Origin: Erysipelotrichaceae bacterium | GTDB lineage: Bacteria; Bacillota_I; Bacilli_A; Erysipelotrichales; Coprobacillaceae | Assembly: GCA_021770925.1 (NCBI GenBank) | Contig: JAETPY010000004.1 | Location: 1 to 64,000 of the forward strand | Length of the DNA stretch: 64,000 nt | Direction: 5' to 3' | In this document: positions 8,983-16,609 of the stretch, piece by piece | Layout: the number at the start of each line of letters is the position of its first letter | Position numbering within the stretch: the first letter of the stretch is position 1 | Made by a program: the position numbers and the translations under genes | Notes under the pieces: model-generated | Told to the model about the DNA's origin: nothing | The model's database searches: none | Seen by the model: only the letters and a program-made list of their open reading frames with translations

Positions 8983-11664
8983 CTAACCTTCTTGATTATT
9001 CTTTTTTAATTTAAATGCAATTAGTGAACATCCTAACGCACTAAATAACAATGTTCCATAAGCTAATAAATCATTATTATCACCTGTAGCTACTCGATCA
9101 CCATTTTTAATTGTAGTATTTGCTGATGGTTTTACAACCTTATTAGTTTCATTTGGTTCCATACTCGTAAGTACTTTACTTAATGTTGTTTGAGCATTAC
9201 TAACTTGTTCTTCTGTTGCATTTTCATTTTTCAAAACTTCACGTGCCGAATTTATTGTATTTTGTAATAAACTCCAGCTTGCTTCACTATAATTTTCTCG
9301 TTTAAAGCTTTCAGCTTGTTTAATTAAATCATTTAAAAGATCTTTATTTGGTATCAATCTTAAATCGATATATGCTTTTATTAAAGCTTCTTGAGTTTCA
9401 GTAATCTCATCCTGCATTGCATTTTCATTTGCTAATACTTCTTTTGCTTTTTCAAACACTGGTAACATTGCCTGCCAGGTAATTGTTGTGTATTTGCTTT
9501 CATCTAAACCATCAATTGTTGTTACTAATTTTTGTAAAGCTTCTTTATCACCTTTTTTGAAATCTAAGTAATGCATGATATAAGCTAAACGACTTGCTGC
9601 AGTGTCTACTTGTTCTTGAGTTGCATTAGAATTATTGTAAACCTCTTTAGCATTAGCAAGGGCTGCTGTAAATTCATTAGCAACTACAGGAACTAAAGCA
9701 TCAATATCTTTTTGACTAATTTTATCTGCTTCTTCAATTGCAATTTTTAAGAATGTTTTATTTGTTTCAACTTCAGTTGTTTTATTAATTGTAAAGGTAT
9801 CTAATGTTGCCCAATCATTACTATTAGCATCATATAAATATGTTGTTACTTTAAATTGATTATCATTTACTTCAATATTTGAAATCGAACGTTGTTTAGA
9901 TTGATCCATCTTAGCCACAAATTCTGTACTAATATTTGTTTTAATATTATAATATTTACTTCCAGATGCCGAATTTGCAGTTACATATAGAACTCCATCA
10001 GGATCAGTCACACTGTCCAGCTCGCTTGTATCAGTAACTACCTGCATCCCTTTCATAATATTGCTACGAACATAAACATGATCATGTCCCATTAATACTA
10101 CATCGATTCCTAAATCATCAAATACAGGTGTTAATTCTTCACGACGCTGTAAAATATCACTTTCAACAGCATGATTTGCTACTGAATATACTGAATGATG
10201 GAATACAACAACTTTCCAGCGGATATCAGGGTTAGCATTAACTGCTTCTTCCATAAATTCTCGATGTTGAGCTGTTGACATGTTATTTGTATTAATATCC
10301 ATAAATAAAGTATTGTTGTAAACATACCAGTAATCACTACCAGCTGTGGTTGTTCCTCTATCACTAACATTTGGTAAATTAAAATGTTGTAAGTATGCAT
10401 TCGAGCTTGAATCATGGTTACCAACAGTTGTTGCTTGCGGTACACTTGTAAGTTCTTCATGTTCTAAATAACCGCTGTATTGAGATTCATTACTAGCAGT
10501 ATTTACTTGATCACCTGCTGATAGAATAAAGTTTGGATTAAATTTATTAACTGAATCTTCCAATGTTTTACCCCAGCCTTCGGTATCATTTACAGCATTT
10601 CCACTAGCTCCGATTTGAGGATCCCCAGCAAGAATAAAGTTGTAACTTCCATCAAAATCTTTAGTTGTAAAATCATAAGTTTCACTTACTTTATCTCCAT
10701 TTACAATTCGATATACATATTCAGTATTTTCTTGTAAATTTGTTATTGTTGCCTGATTATAATAGAAGCCATTATCATTTGATTGATTGCTAACTGCGTT
10801 AATTGAAACAAAGTCACTTGGGAATTCATCATTAACCATAGCTCCTGCTTTAGCTAACTGAACTACTCCAGCTTCACTAGTGTTTGCATACCAGGTAAGA
10901 TTCATTTCGGTTTCACTTTCACCAACTGTTAAATTAAGTGCTTTTTGTTCAACTTCTACCTCTGGTTCGTTATAATTCATTTGTAAATTAGCAAAATCCA
11001 AATATATATCCGAGCTGCTGGCTCTTCCTTGGTGAAGTTCTACAGCAACAATATTTTCACCAGTTTTTAAAACATCAGCTAGTTGTCCTTTGGTTAAATT
11101 AATTTCTCCAGCTTTTGGGGTACCGGCATTAGATCCACCATAAGACATATTTGAATCAAAACCACCATCTGGTTCATCAAATGATGCTACTTTAATACCA
11201 TTGATATAAACAATAGCGGCATCATCATAATAAAGATTACCAGTAATTGAAGATACATCATTTAAACTATCAATATTTATTGTAGTTCTAAAAAAGAATG
11301 CAGGGATATCATCACTTGTTCCTTCAATATATTGGTTTAATAATACTGTTGGTGTAAATTCACCACCCAAGCTGGATAATTGACCATTTTTAGCACCAAA
11401 TTTACCAGCTGCGCTTTTCCAGTCGATATCTTGATAATCTGCCTCAGTCCAAGCAGTGCGATCTGTACTGCTTCCAGGATCAACATTGTTATCTAAATAT
11501 TTCCATGTTGTTGAAGCATTGATTAAATTAACTGCTTCAGTTGTCTTTACAGTATCAGCATATACAGGTAATACTTGATAATTGTTTGCCACATATCCTG
11601 TACCCATTAATAATGCTAAAGTTGCCATTGAGACTTTTAATGCTTTATTCTTTTGTTTTTTCAT
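8983..11664 (-). CDS. Wall-anchored metallophosphoesterase with FIVAR repeats
   Basis: The 893-residue protein is read from the second of two close ATGs, which is better spaced from AAGGAG. It has a signal peptide (about 1-35), an N-terminal beta-sandwich (about 50-225), a purple-acid-phosphatase-type fibronectin-like domain (about 235-335) and a calcineurin-like phosphoesterase core (about 340-585). All metal motifs are present: GDPQ, SAGDQVN, GNHD, FHHS and GHDHVY. Three helical FIVAR-type modules follow (about 635-835). The C-terminus carries VATGD, a hydrophobic stretch and a KLKK tail, a variant sortase signal. It probably hydrolyses phosphate esters outside the cell; the substrate cannot be read from sequence. 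The C-terminal layout matches the GH92 protein at 48.8-54.4 kb. Confidence 0.88.
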   Translation of the reverse strand: MKKQKNKALKVSMATLALLMGTGYVANNYQVLPVYADTVKTTEAVNLINASTTWKYLDNNVDPGSSTDRTAWTEADYQDIDWKSAAGKFGAKNGQLSSLGGEFTPTVLLNQYIEGTSDDIPAFFFRTTINIDSLNDVSSITGNLYYDDAAIVYINGIKVASFDEPDGGFDSNMSYGGSNAGTPKAGEINLTKGQLADVLKTGENIVAVELHQGRASSSDIYLDFANLQMNYNEPEVEVEQKALNLTVGESETEMNLTWYANTSEAGVVQLAKAGAMVNDEFPSDFVSINAVSNQSNDNGFYYNQATITNLQENTEYVYRIVNGDKVSETYDFTTKDFDGSYNFILAGDPQIGASGNAVNDTEGWGKTLEDSVNKFNPNFILSAGDQVNTASNESQYSGYLEHEELTSVPQATTVGNHDSSSNAYLQHFNLPNVSDRGTTTAGSDYWYVYNNTLFMDINTNNMSTAQHREFMEEAVNANPDIRWKVVVFHHSVYSVANHAVESDILQRREELTPVFDDLGIDVVLMGHDHVYVRSNIMKGMQVVTDTSELDSVTDPDGVLYVTANSASGSKYYNIKTNISTEFVAKMDQSKQRSISNIEVNDNQFKVTTYLYDANSNDWATLDTFTINKTTEVETNKTFLKIAIEEADKISQKDIDALVPVVANEFTAALANAKEVYNNSNATQEQVDTAASRLAYIMHYLDFKKGDKEALQKLVTTIDGLDESKYTTITWQAMLPVFEKAKEVLANENAMQDEITETQEALIKAYIDLRLIPNKDLLNDLIKQAESFKRENYSEASWSLLQNTINSAREVLKNENATEEQVSNAQTTLSKVLTSMEPNETNKVVKPSANTTIKNGDRVATGDNNDLLAYGTLLFSALGCSLIAFKLKKNNQEG

Positions 11665-11773
11665 TTCCATTTCTCCTTGTAAAATTTTTACAGACACATC
11701 TTAGCATCCAAAATTCAAGCAAACAATAGACTTTACTAACACTTAATTATTTTAACTTAATCTTAAAATAAAG

Positions 11774-11804
11774 AAAAAAATGCTATCTTAAAAATAACAT
11801 TTTT
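11774..11804 (-). terminator. Terminator after the HAD/DUF554 pair
   Basis: On the minus strand AAAATGTTAT pairs with ATAGCATTTT (one G-T) and a T run follows, just beyond the DUF554 stop. Confidence 0.75.
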
Positions 11805-11810
11805 CATAGA

Positions 11811-12491
11811 TTATATAAACATACATATAATAATTGGTAAAAACATCGCTGGCAAATAATTCATCAATTTCAATTTCGTAACCCCCAACAAATTTAACCC
11901 TGTAGCAATAATAACCAAAGAACCTACACAAGTCATCTCATTAATTACAGTCGTACTTAATAACGGAGCTGCTGCTATCGCTAAAAGAGTTAACCCTCCT
12001 TGATAAACTAAAACAAACCCTGCCGATAATAATACACCAATTCCTAAAGTTGATGCAAAAATAATTGATGAACAAAAATCTAAAGTCGATTTAGTAAATA
12101 ACATCGTATTATCACCTAAAAGGCCTGCATTCATTGCCCCCACAATCGTCATGGAACCAATACAAAACAATAAACTAGCTGTAATAAAGCCCTGAGAAAT
12201 ACTATTTCCGCTCTTTTTCTTTGTAAACCTTTTTTCAATCTTTCTAACACCACTATTAACATGTTTATCAATGTCAACAGCTTCACCAATCAAAGTTCCT
12301 AATACCATTGATATAATCATCACTAAAGTATCTTCACCTTTAAAAGCACCGCTAATACCAATAAAAAAACTACATAAACCCAATGCTTTCATCAAAGCAT
12401 CCCCAACTCGTTTGGGAATCCCCTTTTTTATTAATAACCCAATACACGCTCCAATAATAACAGCAGCCGTATTTACAATCGTTCCTAACAT
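11811..12491 (-). CDS. DUF554 family membrane protein
   Basis: The 226-residue, strongly hydrophobic protein has about six to seven membrane segments. It starts MLGTIVNTAAVIIGACIGL, and the glycine-rich GSMTIVGAMNAGL segment near residue 115 is the family signature. The function is unknown; transport is often assumed. Its ATG overlaps the end of the HAD gene by seven bases, so the pair is translationally coupled. Confidence 0.85.
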   Translation of the reverse strand: MLGTIVNTAAVIIGACIGLLIKKGIPKRVGDALMKALGLCSFFIGISGAFKGEDTLVMIISMVLGTLIGEAVDIDKHVNSGVRKIEKRFTKKKSGNSISQGFITASLLFCIGSMTIVGAMNAGLLGDNTMLFTKSTLDFCSSIIFASTLGIGVLLSAGFVLVYQGGLTLLAIAAAPLLSTTVINEMTCVGSLVIIATGLNLLGVTKLKLMNYLPAMFLPIIICMFI

Positions 12492-13156
12492 TTACTATCT
12501 CCTAAAATACTTGCAATCTCGTCTTTAACTTCAAATAAAGACGGTAAAGTTTTATATGTAAGTGCTAAAATTTCTGGTCCATTGACAACTAGATCCGGTA
12601 CACAAATAACTGCTATTCCAGCATTATGACTAGCCATAATACCATTAGTAGAATCTTCTAATACCAATGCTTCATCATTACTAAAATTAAAATATTCCAG
12701 TACTTTTAAAAATAATTCTGGATTAGGTTTACCATGAACTACTGAATCTCCACCAATCACAAAATCAAATTCATTCTGCATTCCTGATATCCTTAAATAT
12801 TCATTAATTAAATCAATCGAAGATGAAGAAGCAACAGCTGCCTTAATCCCCATTTCTTTTAAATAAGCTACTAATTCTTTCAACCCTCGTTTAACCGGTA
12901 AACCATGTTCATAAAAATAATCCATTCTCATCTTCTTAGCTAAATCTCTTATTTTAAATACTGGATAATCATCACCAAACTTAGCCTTAACTTTAAGAAC
13001 ATGATCATGAACATTCATGCCAATCAATCCCATCTGAAATTCATCATCAACTATATATCCATATTCTTTAGCTGCCTTTTTAAAACACTTTGCCCCAATC
13101 GGCTCTGTATCAAACATCAACCCATCCATATCAAATATTACTACTTTTAACTCCAT
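12485..13156 (-). CDS. HAD-superfamily phosphatase (beta-phosphoglucomutase-like)
   Basis: The protein starts MELKVVIFDMDGLMFDTEP, the DxDG nucleophile motif with a C1 cap. The ASSS motif near residue 105 and the GKPNPE and LEDSTNG motifs (about 155-180) complete the HAD active site. The ATG at 13156 is six bases behind GGAGGAAGG. The subfamily acts on small phosphorylated metabolites, often sugar phosphates; the substrate here is not determinable. It is the first gene of a two-gene unit with the DUF554 gene. Confidence 0.85.
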   Translation of the reverse strand: MELKVVIFDMDGLMFDTEPIGAKCFKKAAKEYGYIVDDEFQMGLIGMNVHDHVLKVKAKFGDDYPVFKIRDLAKKMRMDYFYEHGLPVKRGLKELVAYLKEMGIKAAVASSSSIDLINEYLRISGMQNEFDFVIGGDSVVHGKPNPELFLKVLEYFNFSNDEALVLEDSTNGIMASHNAGIAVICVPDLVVNGPEILALTYKTLPSLFEVKDEIASILGDSKC

Positions 13157-13171
13157 TTCCTTCCTCCACAA

Positions 13172-13198
13172 TAAAAGAGCGTTATATACGCTCTTTTA
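13172..13198. terminator. Bidirectional-looking terminator between CRISPR array and HAD gene
   Basis: TAAAAGAGCG and CGCTCTTTTA arms flank a short TATA-rich loop, with A and T runs at both ends. It separates the CRISPR-side transcription from the HAD operon. Confidence 0.75.
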
Positions 13199-13333
13199 TC
13201 TTACTACATTATTTTAAATAAAACAATTATCTAGATTTATCAATCTCTTTATTAATCATGTATAATTTTATATTTTAAATTAATATTTATCGCTACATAT
13301 ATTAATTTTCACTGAAACATTAATTATTTTAGA

Positions 13334-13433
13334 ACAATTCCTCATTAGATAAGGTGCAACTATTACGAAAATAACATCTAAGAAACGCCAGATTGATAAT
13401 AATGTGACAATTCCTCATTAGATAAGGTGCAAC
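13334..13433 (-). CRISPR. Minimal CRISPR array: two repeats, one 46-bp spacer
   Basis: Two identical 27-base copies lie at 13334-13360 and 13407-13433, 73 bases apart. Plus-strand key parts are ACAATTCC at the start and AAGGTGCAAC at the end. On the minus strand each copy begins GTTGCACCTT and ends GGAATTGT. Type III repeats of this style usually end in ...ATTGAAAC (the crRNA 5' handle); here the next bases are TCT and CAC, so the handle end is degenerate or the repeat is unusually short. It sits about 270 bases downstream of cas6 in the direction of transcription. The orientation is inferred from that position and from the GTTGC start. Confidence 0.8.
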
Positions 13434-13704
13434 AACTTATATTTACTAGCTGTTTCTTATATTCTACTACAAATTTACCTATTTTTAAATATTTTACGTG
13501 TATTTTTGCGGTCAATCTCAAAATTAACAATTTGTTTATAACCATTGTGTATCATAGTGTTTGAGCATTTTTTTATATTTTAATAAATCCGTTGAAAAGA
13601 TTGACTGCATTTTAAGCAAATATCAGGTTGTTTTTTAATATTTTTTAATTATAAAATTACTCAAAGTGTATGATCCATAAGGGGTTTAGATTGACCGCAA
13701 AATA
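13434..13704 (-). promoter_or_regulatory. Leader-like AT-rich region between cas6 and the array
   Basis: The region has no open frame. It is AT-rich, lies next to the array on the cas side, and contains an inverted-repeat structure listed separately. A leader function, meaning array promoter and spacer integration site, is inferred from position. Confidence 0.5.
13504..13702. repeat. Long inverted repeat with an internal third copy of its end motif
   Basis: TTTTGCGGTCAATCT at 13504-13518 is exactly inverted at 13688-13702, abutting the cas6 stop. A third, imperfect copy, AGATTGACTGCA, lies at 13598-13609. Inside the arms a weaker inverted pair is seen, TATCATAGTGTTTGAG near 13548-13565 against the complement of CTCAAAGTGTATGATC near 13662-13677. 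The element could be a MITE-like insertion, a long RNA hairpin, or repeated protein-binding sites in the leader. Confidence 0.7.
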
Positions 13705-14436
13705 TTACTCTACAATCTCAAACATACCAAATCCTTGGGAAGTTTTTTCTCCTAAACCAATATAATATAAAAATTCTAAATATTCTTTTTTTCCTTGTAA
13801 CATATATATACCATGCCAGGCTGTTATATACGTATTTTTATAATTAGTTACATATTTATCTTTTGCGCTAATACTTATTAATTTAATTTTAATATTATCA
13901 GGAACTATTCCATAATATGCTTCATATTTCTTTTTAAACAAATTATTTATCCTATCTAAAAAATCTTTTTCTAAAGGATTAAAATAGTGAGTATGTTTTT
14001 TATTTTCTTCAAGAATAGTTTCTCTTACTACTATTGGTGATAAAAGCCTTATTTTTATTTGTTCTTTGTTATTGTAGAGAAATACTTGATATTTATTTAA
14101 AATTATAGTTTGGTTTTGAAGCTTGAAATTAGTGTATTTATTTAAAATATTTAAAAGATGATAATCAAATTTGGTATCTATACCTGCAATGTCTAAAATA
14201 AGTGTATTTTCAAATGTTATTTCATGATTTTTTATTATTTGTTTAGGTGAATATAGTTTGCTAAATGTAAATAATTTATACTTCTTTGTTTTTCCATAAC
14301 CGATGTTGTGAAGAAACTGGGCATATTCTTTATTTTCTTTAGCGAATAAAAGATAGATAAATCTTTGAATATCTTCATGATAATTTAGTTTTAATTTTAA
14401 TGGTTTATTTAGCTTAAAATATAATTTATATCTCAT
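13705..14436 (-). CDS. cas6: CRISPR repeat endoribonuclease Cas6
   Basis: The 243-residue RAMP-fold protein has an N-terminal ferredoxin-like half (about 1-120) and a C-terminal half ending GLGEKTSQGFGMFEIVE, the glycine-rich loop that marks Cas6. It cuts pre-crRNA within repeats to make the crRNA 5' handle. A histidine in the N-terminal part (about residue 20 or 43) could be catalytic but cannot be assigned with certainty. It is the last cas gene, 10 bases after cas2. Unlike some RT-Cas1 systems, Cas6 is a separate protein rather than fused to RT-Cas1. Confidence 0.9.
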   Translation of the reverse strand: MRYKLYFKLNKPLKLKLNYHEDIQRFIYLLFAKENKEYAQFLHNIGYGKTKKYKLFTFSKLYSPKQIIKNHEITFENTLILDIAGIDTKFDYHLLNILNKYTNFKLQNQTIILNKYQVFLYNNKEQIKIRLLSPIVVRETILEENKKHTHYFNPLEKDFLDRINNLFKKKYEAYYGIVPDNIKIKLISISAKDKYVTNYKNTYITAWHGIYMLQGKKEYLEFLYYIGLGEKTSQGFGMFEIVE

Positions 14437-14446
14437 ACAATTCCTT

Positions 14447-14707
14447 TCATATTATATTTGTATTTTTCTTTGTCATTCCTATTTGTTCCTTAGAAATATA
14501 TTTTAATGATTCTAATTCATAAAAACAGATACTATCATAACTAACATCAATAACTTTATCTAAATCTTTTTTCAATTTATTTAACTTACTTTCTGTAATA
14601 TAACCTTCAAATACTGAATTTTGAACTGCAAACAAGTATTTCTTAAATACTTTTCTAACTTTACCTACTCTTTTATGATGGACATCATATACTGCAATAA
14701 TATACAT
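14447..14707 (-). CDS. cas2: CRISPR adaptation protein Cas2
   Basis: The 86-residue protein starts MYIIAVYDVHHKRVGKVRKV, with the conserved Asp after the first beta strand and the basic helix of the Cas2 ferredoxin fold; VFEGYITESKL matches the middle of the family. It dimerises and bridges two Cas1 dimers during spacer integration. It starts 5 bases after the RT-Cas1 stop, so the two products are co-produced. Confidence 0.92.
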   Translation of the reverse strand: MYIIAVYDVHHKRVGKVRKVFKKYLFAVQNSVFEGYITESKLNKLKKDLDKVIDVSYDSICFYELESLKYISKEQIGMTKKNTNII

Positions 14708-14712
14708 AATAA

Positions 14713-16608
14713 TTACATCCTATATTTAAATGGTTCATATTCTTCATTGTATTTGAAATATCTTAAAAGTTTTAATACTTCCTGTTGTAATATTTCTTGA
14801 TAACTTGCTTTTTTATTATTTATTGTTATTGTACTGTTAAGTTTTTTATTTAGCTGTTCAATAAAGATATATTTGCCTTCTTTATTGAGAAATACACCAT
14901 TATTTCTTTTTTCAAAATGAACTTTAGCATCAATAATTCTTTTATTTATTAATGAAAATATTACTTTATCAACAAGAACAGGTTTAATTATTTCTGAGAT
15001 ATCAAGATTTAGATTTTCATATCTCCGTGTTGCTGAATGTAAATAAGAAATTCTGATATCTAATTTTGTTTTATATATTTCATTAGCTATTTTTTGATAT
15101 ATTAAAGTATTCCCAAAACTAATCATTGCATTGAGTGCATCTTTTGGTGGTCTTCTAGTTCTTTTAGTGAATTTAAATTCTTGATTATTGAGAATTATAT
15201 TATAACTACTGTAATATAATTCTCTCATCCTTGCTTCTTGTAATAATAATATTTCTAATGTATTAGCTGTTTTCATTTCTTGTTTACATATCTTTAAATC
15301 ATCAATTATTTTATCTAACTGAATATCATCATTACGTTTATTATAATATTTCAGATTTGTAATAATATTTGCAGTTCCACTATCAATAATTTTTTTAGCT
15401 AATTCTAATCTTTTTGATTTATCAATATAATTTTCAACTTGTTTTATTAAAATTGAAGCTGATTTGTGATGATTGACAGGGATAAAAGAACCAATATAAT
15501 AATCATATTGATCAAATAATGAAACTTTTATATTATTTTGATTTAAAGTATTAAAAAAGTTACTAGAAAAGATTATTTGTGAATATATATTAATATGTTC
15601 TGTTACTTCTGTTGGAATTTCAACTTTTTGATTTTCGTTTTCAAATAAAATTGAATAATCTTTTTTAGTAAGAATTCCATCATTAATAATATGATATTCA
15701 TTATCTTCTTTCCTTATTGCTGATTTATGCCAATAGTTATATTTAACTTTAGTTTCTTGTTTATTCTTCTTAGCTTTAACAATATTATCTTCTTTAATAA
15801 AATTGTATCCTAACATTTGTTTTGTTGAAAAATGAGTAATTGATGTTTTATTTTGATTTATTTCTAATTTATATTTATCTTTTAAACATCTAGATATATT
15901 ATTTATTAAGGTTACACCTTCGTCTTTATTAGTAATAAAAATATAAATATTATCACAGTAGCGAATATAGTTATATTTGATATATTGTTTATCTAAATTC
16001 ATTAAATAAAGATTACTAATTACTGGACTTATTGAAGAACCAGTAATTAGTCCTTTATTTTTTCTTTTAATTTTTCCATCTTTTTGAATCAGACAGCTTT
16101 GGTATTTCATAATTAAAGATACTAAAACTTTATCATCAAGTACATCAAATAATATCTTTGATAAAAGACCATGATCTATATTCTCAAAATATTTTTTAAT
16201 ATCTATTTCAACAATATATTCATGACCTTCCTCAATTAATTCTATTCCTTTTCTAATTACGTCTATCGTCCCTTTTCCTTTACGAAAACTATAATTATTA
16301 TCAATTAATAAACAATCTAATTTATCTTGTAATATTAATGATATTGCTTTTTGAATAAAGTTATCAATAATAGTAAACTTATATATCTCCCTTACCTTTC
16401 CTTTTTTAGAAAGCAGTTCATATATCTGAACAATATTTGGTTCATATGTACCTAAAATAAGCTGATTTTCAATATCATTCCAATTAAGAATTAGATATTC
16501 TTTCAACTGTGATAACATTATTCCATCTATTCCACTAGAATAATTTCGCTTCATTAACTCTAAATAAGCTTTTTCTAAATTATTTTTACTTAATATTTCT
16601 TTTAACAT
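14713..16608 (-). CDS. cas1: Reverse transcriptase-Cas1 fusion (RT box reads YCDN)
   Basis: This is a 631-residue fusion from the ATG at 16608, which lies just after the upstream stop; an in-frame ATG at 16641 would overlap that gene. Residues about 10-290 are a group II intron-type RT: motif A is EIDIKKYFENIDH (Asp about 136), followed by the GSSISPVISN block, then YCDN at about 217-220 where YADD is normal. Residues about 330-631 are Cas1 with all metal ligands: Glu about 458 (LLQEARMRELYY), His about 524 (SYLHSATRR) and Glu about 539 (LDISEIIKPVLVDK). RT-Cas1 proteins let type III systems take spacers from RNA. The second catalytic Asp of the RT is replaced by Asn (codon 15949-15951), so cDNA synthesis may be impaired; the Cas1 part looks active. 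Confidence 0.92.
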   Translation of the reverse strand: MLKEILSKNNLEKAYLELMKRNYSSGIDGIMLSQLKEYLILNWNDIENQLILGTYEPNIVQIYELLSKKGKVREIYKFTIIDNFIQKAISLILQDKLDCLLIDNNYSFRKGKGTIDVIRKGIELIEEGHEYIVEIDIKKYFENIDHGLLSKILFDVLDDKVLVSLIMKYQSCLIQKDGKIKRKNKGLITGSSISPVISNLYLMNLDKQYIKYNYIRYCDNIYIFITNKDEGVTLINNISRCLKDKYKLEINQNKTSITHFSTKQMLGYNFIKEDNIVKAKKNKQETKVKYNYWHKSAIRKEDNEYHIINDGILTKKDYSILFENENQKVEIPTEVTEHINIYSQIIFSSNFFNTLNQNNIKVSLFDQYDYYIGSFIPVNHHKSASILIKQVENYIDKSKRLELAKKIIDSGTANIITNLKYYNKRNDDIQLDKIIDDLKICKQEMKTANTLEILLLQEARMRELYYSSYNIILNNQEFKFTKRTRRPPKDALNAMISFGNTLIYQKIANEIYKTKLDIRISYLHSATRRYENLNLDISEIIKPVLVDKVIFSLINKRIIDAKVHFEKRNNGVFLNKEGKYIFIEQLNKKLNSTITINNKKASYQEILQQEVLKLLRYFKYNEEYEPFKYRM

Positions 16609-16609
16609 G

